Below are positions 1 through 13,000 of a DNA stretch of 64,000 nucleotides, one piece after another; positions within the stretch are counted from its first letter, which is position 1, and each line of letters starts with the position of its first letter. Position numbers and translations under genes: made by a program. Origin of the DNA: Cyanoderma ruficeps (lineage: Eukaryota; Chordata; Aves; Passeriformes; Timaliidae); assembly GCA_008694505.1 (NCBI GenBank), contig VZDJ01000116.1, positions 23,741,501 to 23,805,500 of the forward strand. Reading direction: 5' to 3'. Below the pieces are notes generated by a model. It was given only the letters and a program-made list of their open reading frames with translations, was not told where the DNA came from and searched no databases.

Positions 1-392
1 ACCAGGTGTGGCAGACCCAACTATACACAATGTGATTCCAGGGGACGGGCAGCTCCATGACCCTTAGATAATCAGTCTCTGAGACAAGGGCATCCTGACT
101 TAATTATTAACTCTGCTCCCTGAACAATTCTGAATACTCAGATTCCTCCTTTTTCTCTGTCATCTTGTAAACTCAGCAAAATAAGAGAGGGGATGTGCTC
201 CCATTGACTACTAAAGCAAATCAGAATACGATAAGATGCAACAAAAAAAAGTCATAACCATGAGAAATCTGCACACTGTGGTAATGCCACACAACTCCAG
301 ACACTTCAGGCTCCTGTAGAAAATATCTCTGGCTACTGCAGGCAACCCGTGTCATCACAGTCACAAACTAAATGCTGCATTGCAGCCCTTAC
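1..392 (-). other. HSPA12A: HSPA12A intron 3 (partial)
   Basis: Sequence downstream (minus strand) of the exon at 393-520, starting with the donor GTAAGG. It is AT-rich, and nothing else is recognised up to the window edge. Confidence 0.75.
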
Positions 393-520
393 CTCATTAC
401 ATGAATACATTCTGGCTCCTTGGTGAAGCTGTAGGCGTAGCCACTGGATGTTGTGCCAAAATCAATAGCCACAACAACGAGAAATAACTGTTCTACAGCA
501 TCCTCTGCATCAGAGTCCTT
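393..520 (-). CDS. HSPA12A: HSPA12A coding exon 3 (ATPase phosphate-1 motif)
   Basis: This 128-base exon is read on the minus strand. It encodes 42 codons plus two bases, beginning [11 protein letters not shown] and ending ECIHVM. It contains [18 protein letters not shown], the first phosphate-binding loop of Hsp70/actin ATPases (D-x-G-T-T-x-S), followed by [10 protein letters not shown], which closely matches vertebrate HSPA12A. The acceptor is ...TTTAACAG at 521-528 and the donor is GTAAGG beginning at 392. The phase at the 5' side is 0 and joins exactly to the exon ending SPSHIV at 1719. The last two bases (AG) need one base from the next exon, which lies outside the window; AG plus a purine would give the Arg expected in the family. 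The protein is cytosolic with ATP-binding capacity. In mammals it is enriched in brain. Confidence 0.93.
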
Positions 521-1718
521 CTGTTAAACAGCAGAAGCAGAATACACACTGAGTCACTGGGCAGAATCATTGCAACCTGTCAGAAGTTTTGCTCTGCAGG
601 ACCTGCATATCTCTTCAGTGAAAATGAGGACTCTCCTGAATTTGCCTTCGTGACCAAAGTTGACACCAGCAAGCTGCACATCCCAATGGAACTGGGAATT
701 CAATACATGACTCAACATATATGTTGGAGCCTTTGATACATCATTTTCTAATCAAAGCTTCCTTCATCCTCATTTTTGGAATACTTCTCATCCTGTATTA
801 TTAAAGCTAAGGGTTTGGGGTTGGTTCTTGTTGGTTTTTTTCCCTAAACTGACCAGCTGAAGGGTATGTCCATCAATGTGATATATTTGGGACTTGGTGG
901 TTTTAGGAGTTAACTATACCATAAGCATGAACATGAAATACTATTACCATTCCAAAAAAAAACCAGAGACAAGCCCACCCAAAATACAGTAATAAGCTTT
1001 ATATCCCGTATTATAAAGAAGTATTTACCATATCACCTATTTAGCCAGCACTACATGCTGCATTCCTCCTGTGCTAGAATGAGGACAGGGGTTCAGCTAC
1101 TTATGATGAATTTCAATCCTTCTCCCTGCCTTTTACCTGTAATCCTGCAATCCCTGAAAAGCACAGTGAAGGGCAATATGCCCCAGACCCTTCCCCAGCC
1201 TCGTTGCCCTAAATGCACCGGGGCTGCTCAGCCTGTACTCCCAGAAACACTTGGAAGCAATTGTTGTTATCTTTCACAGAGGAGCAGCCACATGCTCTCA
1301 CTCTACGGGCAGCATTCCACTGTATTCCTCACAGATCTCTGTTAATTCCACACCTCCCACTTCCTGCACATTGCTGTTGTATCCCTACATTTTCCAAGAT
1401 CACTCCATACACCTGCTACTTGAAATGGAGAAACAAGAGAAACAGGTTTTGGTCTCCAGTCCTAAAAGACTCGTTTGGATTCTCCTAATAAAGTTTTTCA
1501 ACTAGGACAATGTCTTCCTCAAAGAGTTTAAGGAGCAAATCTAACTGAAATATGACATAATTCATCAGTGTGACAGAAGTAAAAGAGGAATTTCAAGAGT
1601 ATATAGAGAAAGAAGGGAACAGGAGCCAAAAACTATGAGAAAGAGAAAGTATTCCCCACTAAGCAGGCAGGAGAAGGTAATGTAAGCATGCAGTATATGC
1701 CAAGAGTGCATTTCTTAC
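521..1718 (-). other. HSPA12A: HSPA12A intron 2
   Basis: Intron between coding exons 2 and 3, bounded by GTAAGA (from 1718 downward) and TTTAACAG. The sequence is AT-rich and unique-looking, with overlapping short plus-strand frames at 1055-1505 that resemble no protein I know. No repeat or conserved block is recognised. Confidence 0.8.
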
Positions 1719-1804
1719 CACAATGTGTGATGGAGACAGTGGAGTTATTCCAGGGTCTCCCAAACTTTTGGCTGGTGATGAGTAAGTAGACGTGGAAACT
1801 GCAT
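1719..1804 (-). CDS. HSPA12A: HSPA12A coding exon 2
   Basis: This 86-base exon on the minus strand supplies two bases of a split codon and then 28 codons reading AVSTSTYSSPAKSLGDPG and on through ITPLSPSHIV. The SSPAKSLGDPGITPLSPSHIV stretch is nearly identical to the N-terminal tail of vertebrate HSPA12A, a serine/proline-rich segment ahead of the ATPase domain. The acceptor is TTTTAG at 1805-1810 and the donor is GTAAGA beginning at 1718. The 5' phase (two bases, AT) fits the single G left by the first coding exon, making GAT (Asp). The 3' phase is 0 and fits the next exon. The segment is probably a flexible, phosphorylatable tail; that is inference from composition. Confidence 0.92.
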
Positions 1805-3621
1805 CTAAAAGGAAACAAACACCCATCAATGTCTGCAGGCAGAATGAGTAGATACAACAGTTACTCTGCATACGGCTAAACTGTTTTCCAGTTGTAAAGA
1901 ATCTGCTGAAACACAAAGCAAATTCCACAGCTGCAATCTAAAACTCACGCTTTGCCTTTAAAACATGCTAAGACACAACTGCTGTTTTGGTTTTAAAATG
2001 TTTGTCTGACCTTCATGACTATTACCATTCTTTATTACATTGTCATGTACAATCTTAAAAGTCTTCCTAAATACATTCAAAAATCGTACATGGTACAAGC
2101 AGCTTGAGCACCACACAGTGCCTAGGATATAAATGTATGAATTCAGAAACTAAATGCAAGCTGTGAGATCCAAAAAGACAAGACTCATTTGCAAGAAAAA
2201 GAGGAGCTGAGAGCAGTTGGAGAAAGCAGGAAGAGTAAGCTGCAATTCATCCATCCTGAGCCTTTATTCTGAAACTTTCCCAATACTGTCTCTGTTTTTA
2301 TCCTTCACTACACTCTGCACTGGAACATCTTGCAGCTGTTAATACTACTGCAGGACAGGATCCAGCTGGGAAAAAGGAAAGCATTATTAACAAGTCATCA
2401 AAGAAATATTTCTACCCGGCATACAATACTAAAACTTCATTTAAAGGCACAGACCAAATGAATGACAAATACCAAAATGAACTATTTTCATTTTTCATTC
2501 TTTTATTTACATTGCTGATGATAGAAAAGGAAATGGCTTAAAACAATTAAGCAGTGATGGCTGAGATGGATTTATATATAATCTGTACTCCTATAAAAAT
2601 GCAATAGTTTATCAAAATAGAATGTAGAAAAGGTACCACACACCCTGGCCATGCTCATACCCCTCTGCTCCAAAATTTAAACCCTGAGCGCTTACTGAAT
2701 TCTCTTGCACAGAATACAAGCTATAATTAGATGTAAAGCAGAATGATGTAACAGGCCTCTGAATATTAATAATAATCAAATAATAAGTAATACATTTCAA
2801 TGTATTTTTATCACCTACTTGGATGCATCACACATACAGACATTCATAGCATGTAATTCCTAGGCATGACTGACAATTCAGATGATTCTGGAGCTGCTCT
2901 CCAAGACCTCAGAATTACTATTAGAAGAATGGCAATCAAATATGTGTTGTTTCCCAGGGAAGACTCAAAAACCCTGCAGCGGGCAAGTATGAGATCATTT
3001 GCCCACAGGAAAAAAAAAACCAAAACCTTCCTCCAAATCTTAATATTGCTCTTGTAACTTAATTTATTTCTTGAAGTATAACATGCATGCTCAGCCTGAT
3101 TTTCAGAAGCATTTGCAGAAGCACAGTATTTGCATTTTCTGCACAAGTTCTCCAGGAATATATTAAGTTACTGCTTTTGCAGTGAAGTACAAAAAGTCAC
3201 AGGCCAAATGCGACAAGCACAGAATCTGCTCGGTTCATTAAGATATCTTTGGAACAGATGCTGTTATCAGCCTTCTTTGTGCAATTTTTGCCTCCTAATT
3301 TTTGCACCAGCAACATGCTACTTATTTTAGAATTGAAGAACAGTATTTCAGCACAGAAAAAAAAGAAAAAAAAAAGAATATTACTAATAAAATATATTCC
3401 TTGCATCCTGCTGTCATTCCTGGCTGGACCTAAACCAGTACTTCCTGAGCAGACCAAGATACTGCAACACTGACTCAACACCTTTGGAAGCCAGCACTTT
3501 CCTCACACTCAGGATGCTGATCTGAAGCACAGAATGTAGACATCAAACCACGTGTTTGCAGTGTTTCACTCTGCCACTGATCCTTTTGGTTACCTGTTTC
3601 GGCACTCATGTTTCAGAGATG
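1805..3621 (-). other. HSPA12A: HSPA12A intron 1, distal part
   Basis: AT-rich intronic sequence with short homopurine A-tracts (for example 3357-3376). No gene, RNA or recognisable repeat was found. Confidence 0.6.
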
Positions 3622-4062
3622 TGCTGGAGCAGGTCCAGAGGAGGCCACGGAGATGATCAGAGGGCTGGAGCACCTCTGCTGTGGGGACAGGCTGGGAGAG
3701 AAGGCTCCAGGGAGACCTCAGAGCACCTTCCAGGACCTAAAGGGGGCCTAGAAAAGAGTCAGAGAGGGACATTTTACAAGGGCATGTAATGACAGGGCAA
3801 AGGGTAAGGGCTTTAAAATGAAGAAGGGTAGATTTCCATTTGACATCAGGATGAAATTGTTTACTCTGACAGGGGAGATGCACTGGGACAGGTTGTCCAG
3901 AGAAGCTGTGGCTGCCCCATCCCTGCAAGTGCTCAAAGCCAGCTTGGACAGGGCTTGGAGCAACCTGGGATAGTGGAAGGTGTCCCCGCCCATGGCAGGG
4001 GGCTGAAGCAAGATGATCCTTAAGGTCCTTTCCAATCCTCCCCAAACTACTCTGTGTTTCTA
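3622..4062 (+). mobile_element. CR1 LINE fragment, 3' end, sense on plus strand
   Basis: Truncated 3' portion of a chicken-repeat-1 LINE within HSPA12A intron 1, inserted antisense to the gene. Hallmarks in order are GTGCTGGAGCAGGTCCAGAG near 3622, CTCCAGGGAGACCTCAGAGC, the ATTTTACAAGGGCATGTAATGACAG block, CCCCATCCCTGCAAGTGCTC, and the terminal GATGATCCTTAAGGTCCTTTCCAA close to the CR1 3' end. These segments match the consensus order of avian CR1 3' ends as I know it. The copy is 5'-truncated, diverged and has no intact open reading frame. Its left boundary is uncertain by about 20 bases. Confidence 0.93.
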
Positions 4063-7000
4063 AGATGCATTTTCCAACCTGTCTTCAGCTATCAGCCTTG
4101 AAAAGCTATTTATATCTCTGTGTGCAACTCAGAAAATTCTGTGTGACAGGATACACATTTTTATATCTCAGAGTGCAGTGAATAAATATCCAGAGCAATA
4201 TTCACATCCATCCAATGAAACCATTAACTTGAGGGGTGTCCTACCAAGAATTGATTTAAGTTAATTAATAAAAAAGACTCTTCCAAAGCCATGACCATCC
4301 TGCACTGCATTCACAGCTCCTCTTGCAAATACCCAGCTAAATAAAATAATTCTACAACGTATCCTGGATCTAAGGCCAAAACTTCTCAACAGGTAGTGAA
4401 GTGACTGTAAAAAGCAAGTGAAATTAGGATATTTGTAACATTATACTATCTAGCCCATCTGAACTGCAAGGTGCTAAAATATATTTGTCCATGTGGGAGC
4501 TTTCGTATTTCGTTGAGTTAGTGTTTCCTTGGCGAAAAAAAATGTGCATGTGTAACAATTTTTACAGCTGTGTTCTGAGGAGCAGTAAATGCATGGATAT
4601 TCCGGAATATTTAAAAATCCCTTATCTCTAAAGCACTGTGATTGGTTGATCTGACAGAGACAAAAGTATCTGTTGCAAGCCAGAGAATGGGAAAAGGGTC
4701 GCAAGGAACCTGATTTGCAATCATGAAACTGAAAAATGATGCCTGGACTGTCCTGGGTAGGATCAGGGTATTTGGAACGGTTCTTAAAAGCAGAATGACT
4801 TAGAATGACTTATTATGGCTTTTGCAACAAAAAAACATAATCAAGTAATGTTCTGCATAGCTCAAGTTCCAGCTTTATCTCCATGTTTACTAAGGATCTT
4901 TATCTCTGTCAAAATACACGCTATGACAAAAGCACAGCTGAACAGTATGCATTAAATAAACACCCAAATTCTCGCCAATTTACACACCAAATTAAATGGA
5001 GGAATCTGATCTAGAATCCAAATTAAATAAGTCCTCAAACAAACCAATATTTAAAATAATATTTTTCTAAATACGATGCAAACTTTTTGAATAAAAATTC
5101 TTATATTTACTTCTGATATGAATATTAACCTGGAATATGGCTTGGGTAATTCCAATCAATGTGTATAGACTAAATCTGAACACATTAGGATTTCTGACTT
5201 CAGTCCTAACTTAAGCAATTGCCAAAGAACACCTTGTGCATTTTTAAGGTGATCAGAAGCTGAAGGGAAAACAGAGAAGGTTCCCATTTTCAGACTTTGG
5301 AGGGTTTTTGAACAATCCAAAGGGCCCTCACTTGCACATTCCCAAACAATTACAGAATTGGTGAAATTACAAGAACAGAAGATATTGTATTAATAATGAA
5401 ATCACGCCCATTATCACATTAGCTCCAATTGCTGGTTTAGTTGTTTTAATTTAAATTATTCCTTCTTTTCATCTAAACAGATGCAGGAGTTTATTTTCTG
5501 TGGTTTCCTGCAATGCCTGATCTCTTTAGCTCTTTCCATTTTTCAGTAAACCATCATCAACATTGTAGATTTCGACAAAACGCAATGAAGGATTAACCTT
5601 TAAGTGTCAAAGAATGCAGACTTAAAAGCAAAGTCCAGAACACTTATAAAAGGTTTGCTGATGCAGTGTGGAATATTTCACTGATTACGTGTTCAGCTGA
5701 ATCTGATTTTCTGATAGATCTGGACAGCAGGACCAAGCTCATTATTTCATCAGAAAAATCAGTTAATGGCAGCTGGAAGGCCATCACTCTCTTCTGAATA
5801 TCTGAGAGTCCCTGCCACACATTTCTATTCAGGACTGGATAGATGAACCTTAGGGAACTACTAAAAAAGCCAGACATGGACCAATACAGTCCCAGATAAT
5901 CAGTTTCAAACCAACACGTTAAAGAAGGGTGACTGCTGGACCTCCAGTCACAAGCCACTGAGGTGGTGCTCAAACAAAAAAAGTTCAGCAGCCACACAGA
6001 ATCTTCTCTTTTCTATTAAATATTTCATCTCTTTATAATTCAACTACATAAGGCATCAGTAAAATTTTCTGCTTCACATATTATGGAACTTGTTCATTTC
6101 CCCAGCGAAGAAGATGCCAGAGCAGTGGATTCTAACAGAAGGCTCCCTCCAACCCCAGTGCCACAAACAATGGACAAGCTAAAGTGGGCTTTGTCTCTCC
6201 AGTTAGAATTTATCAGGACAAGTAAATCAGGAACCTGGGAATCAGGGTGTGGGGCTTGGCAGCACAACGCCCAGAAATGCTGTCACACCAGGGAAGGTGG
6301 GACATTTCTGAACGTGCCTTGTCCCACCAGTTCTATGTATGGAAAAGAAACAACTTTTTAAAAATTAAGAAATAAGGATTCAAGCCCCAAGTCTGACATC
6401 AGAAATAATTTCAGGCATATTCTGCACTACTTTAGAGTGATGCCTACAAAAGCAAAGGCTTCACCAGAGAAGTTGCCCTTTCCAAACCTTCTTAGACCTC
6501 GCTCCCACGTGACTGGATCTCTCTCCTACAGCTGTTTCACAAACCAGAGAACAAGCAAACAAATAATCACTATGATATCACCTCTGTAAGAGCAAGCCTG
6601 AGCACCAGTGTGTATATTATATCCCAATCAACACAAGTTAATTTCTGTTTCTATCCTGACAGAGGGGTCACAAACCCAACACGAACTCTTCCCACAATTT
6701 TCTGATTCAACAACAGGATGGATACCATTCCCCATTTCAGATCATAGTTCCAGTATTTTAAATAAGTGCTTTCACAATAAAGACACCAGTGGGTCCCCGC
6801 ACAGCCTTTTCCAGGCTCTCCCAAACTCCCAGCTGAGAATGGCTGCAGGACACCACCCTGGCTGAAAAGGAAAGCTGCAATAACTCTTTTTGATTTGTAT
6901 AATGCACACCCACCGTTCCAAATGCCAAATCATCCGAGCACTCAGCTATTTGTAGGCTGAGGAACCAGGTGCACAGGGAACTTGGGATGCATTAGACCCA

Positions 7001-10000
7001 CTAAAACTGTCACTACTGCAGCTGAACATTGTGACTCCAATAAATCCACGTTAACTGAATTCACCATGGACACACTGAACATTTCACAAATCAAACGCTT
7101 GCACATATCTCAAGGCCACTTTTCCGGAATTTCCAGCCATCCAGCATGTGGTAGCTGCTGCTATGTGTATATACACTGCTCTGCTCTCAGTCAGGTTGCT
7201 GGCAATACCAAAATCTTAGCCAAATTCTTTTTTCCCATTCAAGCACTATATCTGGATTTAAAATTTAGGAAAAAAGAAGGGGGGGGAAAAAAGGAAAAAG
7301 AAGAATGCACCGAACCAAATATGGATATAGAGTAGCCATCAGGCAAGAAAAGCATGGAATAAAGCCATTATTTTTCATTCAAAAGATAGTAACCTTTTGA
7401 GCATCAAAATAATTTTGACACAACAAACCTTCCTGACGATGTTTGCACAAGAAAAGAAGGGTTTACCATATTGCTATTAGCTGGCAACTGCTGCAGTGAT
7501 GAAGAAAACCTTATTCAGCTTTTCCTGTTGCTGAGATTTTCCTTTGCGTTAAGCACAAAATATCAGAGCTTCCAAATGTAACGTGACAACTTAGAGCATT
7601 TTACTGTAAATACAAAGATGGCCTTTTAAAACAATTACAGAATAATATAAAAAAGAGATGGAGAGAAGCAAATACAGAAAAAAAATCCACTTAAAATATT
7701 CTTAGGCATAATAAAAAGATCCTGTATTTTATATCAGAAGTAAGAACCTTCTGTTTCTACTGAAACCAATGGCACCACTGTTATGACCATCAGTGGAATT
7801 AGAGTTCTTTGTTTTAAAATGCCAGTAGGCATCCAGCTGGTTTGCTGAAGACTGCAATACACTTCTCTTCCATGAATACAGCCATAGCTAATCTCTGATA
7901 CAAATCCAAGTTTCCTGATACCCTTTCATAATATCTGGTCCCCCAAGAATTATTGCACTGATACCAATTAGAGCACAAGGATTTCCTAAGTAAAAAATTA
8001 TCTCCCAATACTTTGCATTAATTCTAAAAATAAGACATGTTTGTCATGACAACTTTGACCTTTTCCATTTATTGCTTTCATATTGCCTCCCATCACGATT
8101 ATGCCTTGGCTTAGAGGAATTCCATTTTTACTACTCTATGAATGCTTTTAAGGTAATTTTAAGATTTTACCATTATTGTTAAGAGTATCAAAAACCAACC
8201 CCAGTTTCATCCCATCACTCACTCTGTGGACAATATTCATTTTCCTGAGCCTCAGCAGCAAAGGGAGACCAAAAGACGCCACCAATTTTCTGTGAACTTA
8301 ATTTGAGATGAAAGAAACATGCAAGAACTCGAAACAACCTTCTGAAAATGCCACATGGGTTATGTTCACTTCTCCTCCATTTGACAGGGCATAAACTACT
8401 TTGCCTACATCTGATGTGACCTCACTAATGCTTGGTAAGATGGACTAAAGCTGAGCAGTCACACTTCCCTGCACTCTGGGTCTGTAAAGCCCCAGCAGGT
8501 CCTCACCAACAGCTAAGTCTGCCCCTAAGCCGCCTTCAACTTAAACCCTTTCACCATCTACTCCATAAGGTCTCAAATCCAGCTCCACCCTGAATGACCC
8601 GAGAGTTTTCCAGTTTCTGTGATCCCTTTTCCCTCCCATTCCCGTCCCCATCCCCTGATGGGTTCCAGAGTGCTCAAAACCTGCTCGTGCCCCAGAGTTT
8701 GGTGCTGGGGGAACTCACCAGCAGTTCCCTGCAGTGATTTCCCTCTTCCCACATTCCAGCTCTTCCATAGCCATGCACTACTGCCAGGAGAGACAGCTCT
8801 GATCCTGGTTTACCTGTTGCAAAAGGCAGGCTACACGTTGTGATAAAGGAGGATTAACAACAGATTTGGCAGCTCAGAGTGGTAAAAGACAATTTTTCAT
8901 GATCTGCCTAAACATTCCTCAATACACCTTCAGTGCACACTGACTACTCTTCCTTCAAGAAGCTCTCCTTTGAACTTGCCTCCTTCACACTCCTTGCACT
9001 ATTTGCCCCTGAGCGAGCACTGTCTGCCTGTATCTCACACCTCCACCCTCGCTGCTTCCAGGAACACGTAAGGAACAGAAAACAAAACACAAGATGTACA
9101 GAACTTAGGTCCTGTGAAAATACACCCTCCTGGAAAAGGCTTCCTGCTGCTTCTCCTTCATCATCATGTCTGCCCTCATCTACCTCCCCTGCTTGGTTCA
9201 CTACAAGGTTGTCAGGATTGGCACTATTAAGATTATGCTCTAATTCCCAGCACCATACTCATAAAAGAGAACATTTGTGATGTTAATCACTCTCTTTGAG
9301 AAAAACACCATTTCCCAGCTCAAACTGGACTGGTTCGCTGCTTTTTATTGTAAAAACAAGATCAAAATGTAACTGTAAAGTTACAAACCGCTGTTTTACT
9401 ACAAGTTTCTATTTAAGAACCATCTCAAGATGCAATTGTATCCTGAAAAGAACGCAATCCTACCCTTCTCAATCAAGATGTCCAAAGGAATATTGCTCAA
9501 AGAACAAAAAATCACTTTTCAGCTTTTTGGACTGTGCATCCAGCACACAGGAATAAGAACATTTTGGGGGCATTTGTTTACTTAGAAGGCAAAAAGGTTA
9601 TTTAGTTTTCAAGCATTCCTAGATTCAAACAGTACCTCGCAATGCATCAAGCTGGATGAATGTAGTGACACCTTTTTCTTAAAACATGAATTGGGAAAAA
9701 ATTTGAATATGTTTGTCTTCATTTTGACAATCTTCTGGAAGGCTTAACATGATTCACACATTTATAGTCTTGACAAGAGAAAACCAACCACTCTCATCAA
9801 TTCACAGGGAAAAGAAAAAAAAAAAAGGATAAGCAGGGGGCAGGGTAAAAAGAAAAGCCAAACTAGAATAGCCATTATTTATAGTAGTCAAGTAGTCAGC
9901 ATGAGTGATGCTGTATGTAAAACCCTTCATATTCTTCAAGCCTATTAAACCAAATTTTGTTCAAAGATGGAAAAATAAAAGAATAGTCACTGTGACAAAA

Positions 10001-13000
10001 CTGCAAAAATTTGTATCACATTTGACAAGCTATTATCAAAGTCATCTATGAAACCACAGTCTATGGCTATTGATTAAATTCTGAGCAACATTTCATTGCT
10101 ATATCAATTTTTCTTTCTTTTTATTTGATGGTCTTGAAAACACATAGTCACCAGGCTTAAAGGAAAGCTTAAAGGGAAAAAAAATGCCTTATAAGAAGAA
10201 ATTACCTGATTAGTATTTATAAAGTAGATCACAAAATCACGCAGTCACCAACCAAAAATCCGCTTCCAGAGGTTTTTATACTAACCTCCATCAGGGTTAT
10301 GTTCAAGTGCCATGACAGCGCATCCACAGAGACCACAGTGACCAGCCAGAAAACCAACTGCAAATTCACACTGTCATGGTGACAAGCCCCTGGCACAACC
10401 CTTCAAAGGAGTTCCTGTGGCTAAAATCATAACAGGAGCGTGGCTGAGTAAGCAAGAGAGCTCCTACAAAAGGTGGATTTTTGAATGCAGCACTTCCACA
10501 GTGACAATACTGAAAGCTTTTGTAAATGGCATGCCCTGCCGTTCTGATTACTGCCACTGCTCTGCTCAGGTATCCATGGAAACTTGAGAAGTAGATGTTA
10601 AATTTGTTGGATCTGTTTGGCACCAGGGGATGAGACTAGTTGCCAGTCAACCCAGTCTAACCACAGGTATTTTGATCTTTAATCACAGAGAAGCCATCAA
10701 GAGTCCTCAAATGATGATGAAATCCACCAAATGGTCACATTTCCCAAACAATGACAAAAGGAAGAGGCAAGGATGCACCGAAGAACTGTTATTTTAATGG
10801 TGTTATTATCTCTCTCGAGAGAAGCATATCCCAATCCCTGTAATGAGGAAAGACACACCCAAATATTCACTCTTCCAACCTCATAGGGAACAGGGGGAAA
10901 AAAGCATGGATACAAATGCACAGAACCTCGAGGGACAGGTGGACATAGAGTGCTCAGGACTGTAAAACCCTTTGAGAGAAACTGCTTCAACCCTAGACAC
11001 CAGTCCTGAACAGCACTGAGAACAAGGGATCTGTCCAGAAATGGACAAATTGAAGTTGTGCTCCCAGATCATTCCCTCTGGGAGAAGGAAGTAGCAAAGG
11101 GAAAATAATTTATCTCTGCTTCCTTCCCCAAGGAAACTAGTGCAGGCTGGGCAGGCTCCTGCAATAGGGACTGATTTTCTTCAGGGAGAGAATGTGGATT
11201 AACTCCCTCAGATGACATGGAATTACTATCATTGAACTGCATTCACATCCACACTTTTCTGGACTCCAGCTGGTAATGATTACTAGAAATCTCTCTCAAT
11301 ATTCCTCAGAAACTGCATCTGCAGAGCACAGCTTGAGAGTGCCGAGTTAAAAGCTAAAAGCAAAATCTTCTTCAGGTCTCCCATTCTCGCAAATTTAGGT
11401 GCCCTGGGAACTGATCCATGTGCCCAGAGCCTGCAAATCTGTACAACAGAGCTCCCAGTGTGGGCCAGGGAGCACCCAGTGACCCAGAGGGGAGTGGAGA
11501 GCAGGGAGCACCAACACAGCTCACAAAGCCACGCTGGTGCCCTTGACACACCCTCGTGCACTCCTGAGAGAAGAACAAAGGCATTCTAGGCTTTCTGGCC
11601 ACCACAGTCTGAGGACTCTCGTTTATTTATTTGCTTACTTCTTAGAACTGACTGCATTTCCCTCTTCATTTACATGAAAACGTTTTTCAAATCCCTCTGA
11701 GACTGCCTTTGAAGGAATTTCCTGTTTTAATAATGATTACTGACACAGACCACCGCTGCCATACTAATTTTAAAACACTGCAAAGTCACTGTTTTAATAG
11801 CAGTTATGGCAAAATTTTAAACTTGCATTTGTTTATTTTAAATGCATATCACTATGATTATTACAGCACAGCACACGGGCCAGAGCCGACACATTTTGAT
11901 TAATGAGAGCTATGGAATGTTCTTCCAATATCAAAAATGTGCCTGGTCACTGAGGAAAGGCAGGATGGATGTAACGACCCAGGAGCCAGGACACTTGTCA
12001 CAGTGAGGAAGATGAAGCCTGCAGACCTGTCACAGGCATTTCAGATCACCAAGGCTCAGCCCTGGCAGCAGCATTCCCTCAGTGCAACACCAGCATCTGT
12101 GACCTTACAGCACCAAACAGCTGCACACTCTGCAGTGGAACATCTGGGAAGCAAGTGCACCATTTACAGCCATGGCTGATGGACTTCGGAGCTCATCCCT
12201 GAACCAGACTCCAAGTCCTCCTGGCACCTCTCTCTCCACTGCAGAAACACCAACCTGATGTAACCTGGACCTTCACCCATCCTTTTTTTCAACCGGCCAG
12301 GCTGTTTAATAGGAACGTGACAAGTGCCATACAGAAGCTGAGTAATTATGTAAAAAGCCAGCTCTGGATAGACAAAAGATCCCACTAAAGCTGCAGGAGG
12401 AAAATATCAACAGCTAGTTCACTTAAGGAAAATTTTAAAAAGGAACAGATGCAAACTGCCCAAAAAGGTCACGTGGCTTCATAGCAAATTAAGGTCACGA
12501 CTGTTCTCCTTCTCCTAATTGAAAGTAGCATTGTTTGCGTGCATTGTTTTTTATTCTATTCACATTCTCCATTATCATCTACTGGGAGCCAACACAGCCT
12601 TTTTAAATATCCAAAAAAGCCAATTTGCTTCTTCACAATACCTACAGACTGAAACAGCCACAGGGAGAAGTTTCTAAAACCATAAATGGTGTACTCTTTG
12701 AAGTCAAATACTTGTGAAATCCCATCTGACACGTCGTCAAAAGGCAGAACCAATTCAGGTACAGAAAATTGACACAAGGGATCTTTTAATATTATTGTTT
12801 TAAAGTAAAAAGTATATTCTTAAGATTTTTTTTTTAAGAAAGGGATGGTTGCTTTGTCCATTTATAGAGAGAACAGGTGAAATCATAGTAGAGGAGAGCA
12901 AAAAGGAATTCCCCTGGGACAGCTTAGAACAATTGGCAATTTTAAAATATTTGACCAGATCCGTAACTTTAAAAGGAAAAAAGAAAAGAAATCCAGACTT

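Noticed and set aside
5644..5997. 117-codon minus-strand frame in HSPA12A intron 1
   Set aside because: No recognised motif, no exon-like borders, and not part of HSPA12A as I know it. Chance or an old unrecognised repeat is more likely.
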